Made by a program: the position numbers and the translations under genes. Below are positions 48,094 to 59,580 of a stretch of DNA of 64,000 nt, one piece after another (positions within the stretch are counted from its first letter, which is position 1; every line of letters starts with the position of its first letter). This stretch comes from Elephas maximus indicus (taxonomy: Eukaryota; Chordata; Mammalia; Proboscidea; Elephantidae). The notes under the pieces were generated by a model, which was given only the letters and a program-made list of their open reading frames with translations, searched no databases and was not told the DNA's origin. The stretch lies in assembly GCF_024166365.1 (NCBI RefSeq), contig NC_064841.1, positions 30,744,001 through 30,808,000 of the forward strand, given 5' to 3'.

Positions 48094-48330
48094 TCACTCC
48101 TTCATGAAGCAGTACAGATAGGTGTGGATAAGGTCCATGAAGAAACTCGTGACATTAGGGGTAAAAAACAGAGGAAGAATATTAGATTTGGGGGAAACAT
48201 ACTTGGACGTTTTTGTTATTACATTGTAAACCTTCCCGATGTAGTTTTTTCTGTGTGCTGGACATAAAATTTTAATTACAGAAAAGCCATCAACCATATG
48301 TTCAAATTTTTCAATTAACACATTGGGAAA
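48094..48330 (-). other. Unidentified terminal-exon-like open frame
   Basis: On the minus strand, an acceptor-like ttttcatcctag at 48,331 is followed by 78 open codons (FPNVLIEKFEHMVDGFSVIK ... MDLIHTYLYCFMKE), a TGA at 48,094-48,096, and an AATAAA at 48,025-48,030. The frame is closed by an in-frame TAG just upstream of the acceptor, and there is no usable ATG at its start. I do not recognise the protein. It may be the last exon of an unknown gene, a remnant of one, or chance. Confidence 0.3.
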
Positions 48331-48379
48331 CTAGGATGAAAATTATTTTCTATTAAATACATATTTTATTCTGTAATCA

Positions 48380-50355
48380 CTCAAACGTTTCTTAAGGGAA
48401 TAATACCTGAAAGAAGAACTGTTGCTGGGTTCTTTCTGAAAGTGCTAGTAGATTTGGAAGAAGAAACTGGAAGACAATGAGACACACTGAAGGGCACTGA
48501 AGTCTTGTTTGGCTGGGTCAGTGGATCTCCAGGAAACTTTGATCCTAATGCGCCAGACTGAGGTGCAGACCCAAGCCTAGGATGGGCAGTTTTGGGTGAG
48601 TTGACAGCAAGGAACTGACTAGGCTCTGACATAGGTATCACTGAGGGCATGGTGGTGACCCCAGGTCTTCCTTGAGAGATGCCGCTCTGCCCGGGCAATA
48701 GGTGTTAGCTAGTGACACCTGCTGCAAGGATATGTGTCCACCAACTATCTGGGGAGAAGCATGATTGACCATTACTGGGCTACCAGAGGCTCTGAATGAC
48801 TATCCAGATGCTGTCTGGACAGTAGTGTTCAGTTAGTTAAGCATTTGTACAGAAGATGGTCGGTTGGTCCTGAGAGTGTTGGAAGAGTTTCTGTTTAACC
48901 TGCTTTTAAATGAGCTGGGAGGGCTGAGTTTGAAGAAGCTGCCCATTTATGGTTTGGAATGTGGTGCACCAAGTTGGAGTTGACTGTGGTATAAGGAATT
49001 GACTTTAGGGTGTGTGAAGCCAGTCCATGGGAGTATGAATAATGATTACTATCTCTAGCACTGCTCGCTGCCTGATATTCTTGTGTTCTGTTAATTTATG
49101 ATGTTCACTGACATATGGGGACTAAGCACAGGGCCCTGGGGTGAGCATGCAGATGCAAAAGAGATCCCTTGTTGCATATGGTGTTGCTGTAGTCCCGAAT
49201 TGTTCATGTTGTGTTTTGCTGATACATTTTGGTTGGACAGTAATTGGGAATTTATTCAAATTTTGTGCAAGTCCCTTTTGTATGATGATGTTATGCACAG
49301 GTAAAGATGTTTGAAAATTTGTTCTGTTAAATAGACTGATGGCAGGCTATGCTAGTGGACTGGAAGCATAGTTCCCAAACAAGAAGTTGCCATTTGGAGT
49401 CTATGAATCTGAAGCCCTCCACTCACATTTGTTGGGGCTTGCTATGCACTTCCCTTTAACATGATTTTAAATACATCTAGATTATTAGTAGTCATCACAG
49501 GAGGGTGATTACCCAATGAACCAATTAGCTGTATCTGGCCCCCCAAAACCCCACTGCTGTCAAGTCAATTCTGACTCATAGCAACCCTATAGGACAGAGT
49601 AGAACTTCCCCAGGAAGTTTCCAAGGAGTGGCTGGTGGATTCAAACTGTTGACCTTTTGATTAGCAGCTGAATGCTTAACCACTGCACCACCAGGGCTCC
49701 AGACCCACAAAAATGACTGCTATTAGACAAATGCTGGGTGGGAACACTGATTTCCACATGTTGCATAAAGTCATGTTGCACACCCACTGCATTGTTTGCA
49801 AATGATGCTCCAACAGGCAAGTGAGTCACCTACGAAGAATGCAGCAAGTCACCTGAGTAATTATAAACATTGGAGGCTTGAGTTAAGGATGGTAATGAAG
49901 AAGGATGAAGCTGATCTTGTGAAAACTACTGACTTGAGTCTATACTGTCATCCAAATATGCCTCTTCTACCATTGTATGTTCACTGATATTAGCCTCCTA
50001 TAAAAATTTCAAAAGAATGTTGAGAAGAGGAGAAAACTCAAGTTTGTTGTCAGGACACTGAAGGCTACTCGAAAGTGGCAGTCTGTCCACTAGGCCCTTT
50101 TCCAAGTTTACGTCTCTGAGGGATTATTTAGGATTAGTGTTACTAGGGTTGGGGAAAATTGAAATGCAGAATATTTCACATTATTCAAGGCATCATTGCT
50201 AGATTTATTACTAGATCCAGGTAGAAAACAATTCAATACTTGTGGACCTCCAATGAGATCAATGAGACTCAAGCCATCATCATCATCCATGAAAACATTT
50301 CCAGTGTTCTTCATTCCTTTGAGTAGATCCAGGTTTCTATCTGGTACCAATTTCT
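48380..50355 (-). pseudogene. BICRAL: BICRAL (GLTSCR1L) retrocopy, decayed and 3'-incomplete
   Basis: The minus strand reads a start at 50,290 with MDDDDGLSLIDLIGGPQVLN, then SNKSSNDALNN, and (after stops and shifts) LPLSSSLQ, VTHLPVGASFA, GVQHDFMQHVEISVPTQHLS, LRTNRPSS, SKSTSTF and TQQQFFF. In order, these match the N-terminal half (about residues 1-590) of BICRAL as I remember it, a subunit of the non-canonical BAF (GBAF) chromatin remodeller. Many stops and frameshifts show it is dead. An AfroSINE at 49,541-49,701 interrupts it. No introns are visible, and about 60 nt of apparent 5' UTR precedes the ATG, consistent with retrotransposition. No poly(A) or C-terminal half was found. Confidence 0.85.
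49541..49701 (-). mobile_element. AfroSINE inside the BICRAL retrocopy
   Basis: Reverse copy: ctgctgtcaagtcaattctg, ending ccactgcaccaccagggctc. Retrocopy coding resumes on both sides, so the SINE landed after the retrocopy formed. Confidence 0.93.
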
Positions 50356-52665
50356 TCTTCCTGAAGGACTTCTTTTAATATTTCTTATAATGCAGGTTTG
50401 CTGGTGATGAATTTGTTCAGCTTTTGTATGTCTGAGAGGAAATAGTTTATTTTACTTTCATATCAGAAAGATATTTTCACTGGGTATAGAATTCCAAATT
50501 GACATTTTTCTCTTCTTTCAGTACTTTAAAGATACTGCTCCATTATTTCTTGCTTACATTTTGTTCAATGAGAAGTTTGCTGTATTTTTTTTTTAAATCT
50601 TTGTTCCTCTATACATAATGTGTCTTTTTTTCCCCCCCTCTGGCTGCTTTTAAGATTTTTCTTTTTACCACTGGTATTAGGCAATTTATTTATGATGTGC
50701 CTTGGTACAGTTTTCTTCATGCTTTTTGTGCTTGGGATTCATTGAAGTTTTCTTCAATTTCAGAAATTTCAGCTATTATTTCTTCAAATAGTTTTTCTCT
50801 TTCCCCTTTTGGTTCAAAAGGCCAGTTGCTCATTTATTAAGCCTCTTGCTGATGTTCTGTTCATTTTTATACATACTCCTTTTCTCTTAAGTTGTTTTAT
50901 ACATACTTTATTTATTTTTTTATTTTGGCTAAAGTATTCATTTCAACAATTTCTACATGTACAGTTCAGTGACATTGATTACATTCTTTAAGCTGTGCTA
51001 CCATTCTCTGTAATCTTTTCTGAAATATTCCACCACCGTTGTCTTAAACTCATTGCCCACTAAGCTTCCCATCTAACCTTTCGAGTTGCCTTTGTCAATT
51101 TGATCTCACATAGATAATTCTATTTGTTTCTTTTTTATTGTGCTTTAGATGAAGATTTACAGAACAAATTAGTTTCTCATTAAACAGACATATATTGCTT
51201 TATGACGTTGGTTAATGACCCCACAACATGTCAACACTCTCCCTTCTTGTCCTTGGTTTCCTATTACCAGCTTTCCTGACCCCTCCTGCCTTCTAGTCCT
51301 TGCCCCTGGGCTATTGTACCCCTTCAGTCTTGTTTTGTTTTATAGGCCTGTCTAATCTTTGCCTGAAGGGTAAACCCTGGGAGTGACTTCATTACTGAGT
51401 TAAAAAGGTGTCCGGGGGCCATGCTCTCAGGGTTTCTCCAGTCTCTGTCAGGCCAATAAGTCTGGCTTTTTGTGTGTGTGTGTGTGAGTTACAGTTTTGT
51501 TCTATATTTTTCTCCAGCTGTGTCTGGGACCCTCAATTGTGATCCCTGTCAGAGAAGTCAGTGGTGGTAGCCAGGTACCATCTAGTTGTGCTAGACTCAG
51601 TCTGGTGGTAATTGTGGTCCATTAGTCCTTTGGACTAACCTTTGCCTTGTGTCTTCAGTTTTCTTCATTCTCCCTTGCTCCCGAAGGAGTGAGACCAATG
51701 GAATATCTTAGATGGCTGCACACAGGCTGTTAAGGCCCCAGATGCTACTCACCATAGTAGAATGTAGAACATTTTCTTTATAAACTATGTTATGACAATT
51801 GAGCTAGATGTTCCCTGAGATCATGGTCCCCACAGCCCTCAGCCCAGCAATTCGGTCTCTCAGGGAGTTTGGATGTATCCATGGAGCTTACTAGGTAATT
51901 CTTTAAAACAGCACAAAGCTCAAAGCAGATGTACTTTACTAATTAAGCTATTTTTTGGTTCAAAGCATTACTGTCTTAAACGTAGTACTATTCCCTTAAA
52001 TTTAGAACAGTCTGTTATATCTTGAAATCTCCTTGACTTCCTCTCCATATGGAAGTTCTACAACCACACGTTTTGTTCCCCCTTTCTGTTTTGAAGTTGT
52101 CATTGTTTACAGCTTAACACCTCTGGTTCCCTGTAGTCAGTTTCGTAGCTTTATTTTACTTTTGTGAAATCTTTATCTGAGTTGGTGTCTGGTTGATGCT
52201 CTTGTGTTTTTGTATCTCAGGTTGTTGTCTGATGTCATTGGTTCTCTATCCAAAAGACTCCCTTTAATATTTCTTATAAGGCTGGTCTGGTTTTTGCAAT
52301 TCCCTTAATTTCTGCTTACCTGGGAATGTCTTAGTTTCACCATTATTTTTGAAAGGCAATTTTGCTGGATATAGGATTCTTGGTTGGCAATTCTTTTCTT
52401 TCAGGGTTTCATATATGTCATTCCGTTGCCTTCTTGCCTGCGTGGTTTCTGACAAATCATGCTTAGTCTTACTGGTGCCTCATTTTCCATGAGCTGCTTT
52501 CAGAATTCTTTGTCTTTGATTTTGTAAAGTTTGATTATGATATGTCTTGCTGAGTTTCTTTTGGGGATCTATACTGGGCTTCTTGGGTAGAAACCTTGTC
52601 TTTCATGATGCTGGGAAATTTTCTGCCAATATTTCTTCAAAGATTCTTTCTGTACTTTAAAAAAA
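50356..52665 (-). mobile_element. L1 LINE mosaic, minus strand
   Basis: Plus-strand blocks are reverse L1 3' regions. Two copies of the 'ctttaatatttcttataa ... ttgctggatataggattct' type lie near 50,370-50,890 and 52,250-52,660. Between them are 3' UTR pieces at about 50,925-51,120 and 51,138-51,900. The pieces probably come from more than one insertion. It abuts the 5' side of the BICRAL retrocopy. Confidence 0.7.
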
Positions 52666-52776
52666 AACAACAACATAGTACTAAATGTGCAAAATAGAAC
52701 ATCGCATTTTTACCTGCTTTGGTGAGATCAAGAAAGCATTGAAGCTATAGCATAAAATATCTTTATACAGTGAAAC

Positions 52777-52953
52777 CTGTGAGAGCCCCAACTCAACAGG
52801 CCTGCCTTGTTTTTTCAGATCTCATAAATTTTCCGCCTTTGACAGAATGCACTTTTCCATCACTTGTTTTAGCGGAAAATATTTGAGTTTTCCTTCTCTG
52901 ACAAGTTTTTGCCTTATGCAGGTTCAGGCTTTGCAGGCTTTACTGTGTAAGGT
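52777..52953. mobile_element. Small palindromic DNA transposon candidate
   Basis: The ends read tacagtgaaacctgtga and tgcaggctttactgtgta. The reverse complement of the second (tacacagtaaagcctgca) approximates the first, giving an imperfect terminal inverted repeat around about 150 bp. There is no open frame. Confidence 0.5.
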
Positions 52954-53028
52954 AAGACAGGGAACTGCAACGGTTAGAAGCATGGACTATGGAGCCAGAT
53001 TACACGGGCTCATGGTGTGACACTGATG

Positions 53029-53521
53029 GAATTATGTCCCCCCAAAAATGTGTGTATTAACTTGGTTAGGCCATGATTCCCAGTATTCTGTGGTTGTCCT
53101 CCATTTTGTGACTGTAATTTTATGTTAAAGAGGATCAGGGTGGGATTGTAACACCCTCACCAGGTCACATCCCTGATCCAATGTACAGAGTTTCTCTGGG
53201 GTGTGGCCTGCACCACCTTTTATCTCTCAAGAGATAAAAAGAAAAGAAAGCTAGTGGGGGCGGGCTGGACCTCATACCACCAAGAAAGCACTGCCAGGAG
53301 CAGAGGATGTCCTTTGAACCTGGGGTCCCTGTGCAGAGAAGCTCCTAGTCCAGGGGAAGATTGATGAAAAGGACCTTCCTCCAGAGCTGAGAAAGCTTTC
53401 CTCTTGAGTGGACGCCCTGAACTTGAACTTCTAGCTACTAGGCTGTGAGAAAATCAATTTCTCTTTGTTAAAGCTATCCAGTTGTGGTATTTCTGTTACA
53501 GCAGCACTAGATGACTAAGAC
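53029..53521 (+). mobile_element. Solo LTR, MaLR-like, plus strand
   Basis: It begins tgatggaattatgtcccccc and ends gcagcactagatgactaaga. It is flanked on both sides by similar sequence of roughly 85 bp (ttactgtgtaaggtaagaca and onward), far longer than a normal target duplication. Confidence 0.8.
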
Positions 53522-53559
53522 ACACAGATTCCAGCTTTCTCAGGTTTTACTGTGTAAGG

Positions 53560-53800
53560 TAAGACAGGGAACTGTAATGGTTAAAAGCATGGGCTACGGA
53601 GCCAGACTACATGTGCTCACATCCTGGTTCCTTTACTTATTAGCTCTGTAACCTTAGCCTCTTTATGTCTCAGCTTCTAATCTCATCTCATGCGGACAGT
53701 ATTAGAACAAGTCTTTTGGAATTACTGCAAAGATCAAACAAGTTTTTACATAAAAAGAACTTGCAACCATGCCTGGTGCATAGTGGGCATTGAAACATTA
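53560..53800 (+). repeat. MIR SINE
   Basis: Contains gcatgggctacggagccaga, ttattagctctgtaacctta and cctggtgcatagtgggcatt in MIR order. Its 5' part is also present at 52,960-53,025, on the other side of the solo LTR. Confidence 0.65.
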
Positions 53801-53887
53801 GCAACTATTATTGAGTTTTATAATTGCTTTAGCAAAAAAACCAGCTTTACTGAGCTATACTTTCTAGGAAAGAGGCCTGGCCACCTG

Positions 53888-54300
53888 TTTTTTTTTTTTT
53901 AACAAATTATTATTATTTTTTAAATTTTAATTCCTTTTATTATTATTATTTTATTATTTTTTTTTTTGGTAAAAATAGACACAGCAAAACATGCACCAGC
54001 TTCTACACGTACAATTCAGCAATATTGAATACATTCTTCAAATTGTGCAACCATTCTCCCTATCCCTTTCCAAATTATTCCACCACCATTAACATGTACT
54101 CGGTAATCCCTAAGCTTCTCATCTAACCCTTCAAGTTGCCATTGTCAGTCTGATCCCATACAGTTAATTCTTTAATGGAGATAATGTTCAAGGCAGGCAT
54201 TCTTTATTAATTAAGCTAAGCTATTGTTTAACTTAAAGAAGACTTCAGGGCATAGTTTTGGTTTAAAGCTTAAGGTTTAAAGATTATCTCAGAGCAGTAG
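53888..54300 (-). mobile_element. L1 3' UTR fragment, minus strand
   Basis: A T/AT-rich start at 53,888-53,970 is followed by agacacagcaaaacatgcac and tgcaaccattctccctatcc, the same L1 3' UTR type as 17,670-17,880 and 50,930-51,120. Confidence 0.7.
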
Positions 54301-54779
54301 TTTTGCGGGGTGGAGATCTGTATTTTTAACAAGTACCCTGGCTGATTGTTATATTCATGCAGCTTTGGGATATGTTGACACACCCAGTATCTCTAAAGAT
54401 TGGCTCAAATAACTTCAAAGCGCTCCTCTCTGCCTAAGACTTCCCCCACATGCACTGTAAGAAAAAAAAAAACCTATTTTTAAGACTATGCAGTAATTGT
54501 GCCACAGCCTTATTGTTATGCCAATATTTTCCTTTCTATGAAAGGAACAAAAGGAGTAACAGATTACCAACAAACATTAAGTTCCATACCAGGAAAATCA
54601 TACCCTCCCAAGTACTTTCCTTAATTACCACCCCTGAAAATAGCAGGTCTATGAACCAAATAATTAAAGAAAGAATATGACCAGAGAACAGGATCCTCAA
54701 GATACTTTCCCACGCTATGCACCCTATGAGTTCTGGGTTCATACAGTTAACATTTCTTATGATCAATACTTATCAAATA

Positions 54780-54965
54780 GTTATTATGCACCAAGTATTT
54801 CATATGCATCAGCTTATGTTATCCTCAGAATAAATCCTCTGAGGCACCCACTATTATTGCCTCATTTTACAGAGAGTCCAAGAGCCTAGTAGAGGCAGAG
54901 CTGGGATTTGAACACCAGGCTATTTGGCCTAACATTTATGTGTGTAATCACTATTCCATTTTGTC
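54780..54965 (-). repeat. MIR-like SINE fragment
   Basis: Contains attattgcctcattttacag and gctgggatttgaacaccagg, as in reverse MIR copies. Confidence 0.6.
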
Positions 54966-55964
54966 ACTTCCCAATGCTTAAATAATTGTTTAACAATAGA
55001 TTCTCAAAAAAAGAAAGTATACGTTTATATGCATACATAAGTTTATTATCAATTTTACTGATATAAAGGATGTACGTTGTTGCTATTAGGTCCCGTCAAG
55101 TTGGTTCCAACTCATAGCAACCCTGTATACAATAGAACGAAACACTACCTGGTCTTGCACCATCCTCATGATCGTTGTTATGCTTGAGCCCATTGTTGCA
55201 TCCACTGTGTCAATCTACCTCTTTGAAGGTCTTCCTCTTTTTCTCTGACCCTGCTCTTTACCAAGATGATGTTCTTCTCCAGGGACTAGGTCTTCCTGAT
55301 AACATGTCCGAAGCATGTGAGATGAAGTCTCATCATCCTCCCTTCTAAGGAGCATTCTGGCTGTATTTCTTCCAAGACAGATTTTTTTGTTCTTTTGGCA
55401 GGCCATGGTATATTCAATATTCTTCACCAACACCACAACCCAAAGGCATCAATTCTCCTTTGGTCTTCCTTATTCATTGTCCAGCTTTCACATGCTTATG
55501 AGGAGATTGAAAAATACCATGGCTTGGGTCAGGTGCACCTTAGTCCTCAAAGTGATATCTTTGCTTTTTAACAATTTAAAGTGGTCTTTTGCAGCAGATT
55601 TGCCCAATGCAATGCATCCTTTGGCTTCTTGATGGCTGCTTCCACGGGTGTTGATTGTGGACCCAAGTAAAATGAAATCCTTGACGACTTCAATCTTTTC
55701 TCTGTTTATCATGATGGTGCTCATTGGTCCAGTTGTAAGGATTTTTGTTTTCTTTATGTTAAGGTGTAATCCATACTGAAGGTCGTAGTCTTTGATCTTC
55801 ATCAATAAGTGCTTCAAGTTCTCTTCACTTTCAGCAAGCAAGGTTGTGTCATCTGCATAATGCAGGTAGTTGATGAGTCTTCCTCTAATCCTGATGCCAA
55901 GTTCTTCTTCATATAGTCCAGCTTCTTGGATTACTTGCTTAGCATACAGATTGAATAAGTATGG

Positions 55965-56494
55965 TGTGATGGTCAAGGTTGTGTGTAACTTGGCTGAGCC
56001 ATGATTCTCAGTGGTTTGGCAATCTTATGATATTGTCATCACTTCCACAATGAAATTTGATATAAAGTGATCATCTCTATGATAGGATCTGCTGTGAGTA
56101 GCCAGTCAGTTGAAAGGGAGTCCCGCATCAAATGTAAGTGGACATCCCGGCAGGGCTGGTGGGCTTTTGCTTACTCTGGATCTTTCAACTGGCTCCTGTT
56201 CATCTAACCTCTGGTTCTGGGGACTTGAGCTAGCAGCTTACCTACATCTTGCCTGTCGATCTTGGGATTCATCAATCTTTGCAGCCTGTGAGCAAGAGCC
56301 CTCCTCTCTGACCTGCCCATCTTGGGTTTGCCGGCCCCTGTGGCTATGTGAATTAGGAGACACCTCTATCCTGACCCACAGACTTGGGACGTTCCAGCCT
56401 CTACAACTGTGTGAGCCATTTCCTTGATATAAATCTCTCTGTATATTTTTATGCTTTACTGGTTTTGCTTCTCTAGAGAACCCAGCCTAAGACA
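55965..56494 (+). mobile_element. Solo LTR (MaLR/ERVL-like) inserted in the RTE
   Basis: A 530-bp unit starts TGTGATGGTCAAGG and ends CAGCCTAAGACA, flanked by a perfect 5-bp duplication TATGG (55,960-55,964 and 56,495-56,499). An aataaa-like region (tgatataaatctctctg) precedes the 3' end. There are no internal retroviral genes. The family is recognised as an afrotherian MaLR-like LTR from its ends only. Confidence 0.85.
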
Positions 56495-56837
56495 TATGGT
56501 GAAACGATACAACGCTGATGCACACCTTTTCTGATTTTAAGCTGCACAGTATACCCCTGTTCTGTTCAAATGACTTCCTCTTAATCTATGTACAGGTTCC
56601 TCATAAGCACAATGAAGTGTTCTGAAATTCCGCTTTTTGGAAATGTCATCTATAATTTGTTATGATCCACACAGTCAAATGCCTTTGCATAGTCAATAAA
56701 ACTCAGGTAAGCATCTTTCTGGTATTCTCTGCCTTCAGGCAGGATCTATCTGATATCAGCAATGATATCCCTGGTTCCAAGTCCTCCTCTGAATCTGGCT
56801 GGAATTTCTGGTAGTTCCCTGCTGATGTACTGCCACA

Positions 56838-57001
56838 GGAAACCCTGGTGGTGTAGTGGTTAAGTGCTATGGCTGCTAACCAAAAGGTCAGCCGTTTGAA
56901 TCTGCCAGGCGCTCCTTGGAGGCTCTATGGGCCAGTTCTACTCTGTCCTGTAGGCTCGCTATGAGTCAGAATTGACTCGACGGCACTGGGTTTGGGCTTT
57001 G
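56838..57001 (+). mobile_element. AfroSINE inside RTE
   Basis: Sense copy: ggaaaccctggtggtgtagt, ending gactcgacggcactgggttt. Flanks gtactgcca and gtactggcg look like a diverged target duplication. Confidence 0.93.
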
Positions 57002-57929
57002 GTACTGGCGCAACTGCTTCTGAATGACTTTCAGCAAAATTTTATTTATATGCGATATTAATGATATTGTTCCACATTAGGTTGTATCACCTTTCTTTGG
57101 AATAGGCATAATTATGGATCTCTTCCAGTCGGTTGGCCAGATAGTTGCTTTCCAAACTTCTTGGCACAGACGAGTGAGCACTTTCAGTGCACATCTGTTT
57201 GTTGAAACATCTCAACTGGTGTTCTGTCAATTCCTGGAGCCTTGGTTTTTGCCAGTGTTTTCAGTTCAGCTTGGGTGTCTTTCTTCAGTACCATTGGTTC
57301 TTGATCATATGCTACCTTTTGAAATGATTGAATATTGAACAATTCTTTTTGGTACAGTGACTCTGTGTATTCCTTCCATCTTCCCCAAAGGATATATATA
57401 GCACATGATTTATAAGTAATAATAAAGTATATAATGTTCTTAATTGTAAATTCCAAAGAATCCATTGGTTCCCACTGAATGCTTTCATTTATTTTTGCTG
57501 AACTCTTGTATCTATAGCCAGCCTATGGTTACAACTGATGAAGAAGTATAGTTCTGACATGAATGTGGATTCATATGTTCATCTACCTTAATGAATAAGA
57601 CAAAAGTGAAATAAAACAAAGGTATGTGTTGGAACTTTACTCATTAGTCAATGGTGTGAGCAACTTCTTTGTTAAATCAAATAATCTTACAAATATTGGA
57701 AGAACACTTCCTAAATTTTTTTGTGCTATTCGCTAAGTGATAGCTACAGTCATGACACACTTTTAAGTTTTAGTTTGGATTATTAACATTTTCTCTGTCA
57801 CTTTCTTAAGTCTGGACAGTCAACAAAACAATAAACCAAGTTCCAGCTTTTAGCATTTCTCAATTTCTGTGGCATCAATACTCCCACCATTTTTGTCCTT
57901 ACCTACTTCAATGGCAAGGCAGATAATAA

Positions 57930-58034
57930 ACCAAACCAAACCCACTGCTGCTGAGTCGACTCTGACTCATAGCAACCCTATAGGACAGAGTAGAACGGCC
58001 CCACAGAGTTTCCAAGGAGCACCTGGTAGATTTG
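57930..58034 (-). mobile_element. AfroSINE half (left arm of palindrome)
   Basis: Reverse 3' half: ctgctgctgagtcgactctg through ggagcacctggtagattt. It joins directly to the sense half at 58,035. Confidence 0.93.
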
Positions 58035-58130
58035 AATCCACCAGTTGCTCCTTGGAAACCCTATGGGGCCGTTCTACTCTGTCCTATTGGGTCGCTATGA
58101 GTCGGAATCAACTCAATGGTAACGGATTTG
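58035..58130 (+). mobile_element. AfroSINE half (right arm of palindrome)
   Basis: Sense 3' half: gaatccaccagttgctcctt through gagtcggaatcaactcaatg. With the left arm it forms an almost uninterrupted inverted repeat of about 100 bp per arm with virtually no loop. Confidence 0.93.
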
Positions 58131-58140
58131 TTTTTTTTGG

Positions 58141-59407
58141 CTAGGTAGGGTATATACTTATGAATTCCATCTCAGGATGTTAGGGAGTGTTCTAAAATAT
58201 TTGTTATGAGAAGGAGGTGTTCGATCTGACAGGGATGAGAGCCACTGAAGAGGGCCCACACCAGCCTGAAACCACCTCAAGTAGTGATCTCTTTCCCTTC
58301 AGTAGACAGGTCATATTTTTATCTCTATGAGAAACTGGTTTCTTTGCTGTGGTTTTTATTTGTTTTGCTTGCCGGCCTTCCTTGATACTGTTTGAACCCT
58401 TGCGGCAGGGTTTGTGTTCTGTCATCTCGAGCCCCAAGGCCTGGTATGTGTAGCTGGCACACTGCAGCCAGTGTGTCTGATGAAATGAATGCTAATAACG
58501 ATGACTGCAAAGCACAATGGGAATACCTGGCAAAACGAAGGGAGTTATTACCTTAGATGTCACTTCGAAATGTAGTTTTAAATATACACCTATGGATGTT
58601 ATCTGGAAAGAATAACAACAGAAGGAAATAATATCTTTGATGTTAGCTTTAGTCCTAAGAACTGGAGTTCAGGCCCCAGGCATCAGACTAAACATTTGTG
58701 CTTCCTCTCCTTCCTATCTCATGCCAGAGTTCTGTTTTCTACAACAGAATGGGTTTTTTTTTAACTCATCACCCGCAGGAAGGCTCTAAATACCATGTGG
58801 TTTTGAGTCAAGGTTTAGAAACCAATGACAGATGAAGTGGTTGAAAACTTATCTGGGAAGTCCTGAATTGAAAAACACCCTGGCACTTATTATTCAGCAA
58901 ACACACATGACCACAACCTTCCCATACTCCCCCCACCACCCAGAGCCCCCCAAACATGTAGACATTAGTCACCATTTTGCACAAGTACTGTTTATGCTTT
59001 CATTTCTTTGTAGTGTCCGCCTCTTAGGTCTTTGGTCAAAAATGCAGCAGAGATACACAAAAAATTGATAATAAAATGCTCCAAATTTTTAACTAGACAA
59101 AATTAACCTTGACGCAACAGGAACAAACCCTGATCATAGGCAGGTACTGGGTGTCACACCCTGTGGCCGTAAAACCAGGCTTTCCCAATATGAAAAAAAT
59201 TAAAAAAAAACACCCTTCAGAGGGAAAAACAAGTTGCAGCAGGGTACCGTGATGATTAACCCAGGAGCATGACTTCCTTCAGCTCGCCCACACAGGGAGA
59301 GCCCAGACGAGACCTGGGGCAATGGGGACCAGCCACATGGACCAAAACCAGTCAGTCAAGCAGGCAAGAGTCAATCAAAAAACACAAGTAACCATTACTT
59401 TGTCAAG
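58141..59407. other. Unassigned intergenic DNA
   Basis: No gene recognised. Short frames at 58,204-58,510 (minus) have no family match that I can see. Confidence 0.5.
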
Positions 59408-59580
59408 AGTCTCTAGGTGGTGCAAACGGTTAAGTGCTCAAGTACTAACTGAAAAGGTTGATGGTTCAAACCCACCCATAGGAGCCTAGGCAATCTGCTT
59501 CCAAAAGCCACAGCCTTGAAAACCTTGTGGAGCAGTTCTACTCTACACACGTGGGGGTTGCCACGCCACAGCAACTGGCT
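59408..59580 (+). mobile_element. AfroSINE
   Basis: Sense copy: gagtctctaggtggtgcaaa, with ggcaatctgcttccaaaagc in the middle; the 3' end is degraded. Confidence 0.82.

Larger units (their letters stand above)
55077..57410 (-). mobile_element. RTE LINE, minus strand, split by an LTR and a SINE
   Basis: Two RTE pieces (55,077-55,964 and 56,495-57,410) are colinear on the minus strand. The frame at 55,488-55,976 encodes LHYADDTTLLAESEENLKHL and LQYGLHLNIKKTKILTTGPM. The right-hand piece includes SLYQKELFNIQSFQKVAYDQ and the palm region. A solo LTR (55,965-56,494) and an AfroSINE (56,838-57,001) interrupt it. It is inactive. Confidence 0.9.
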
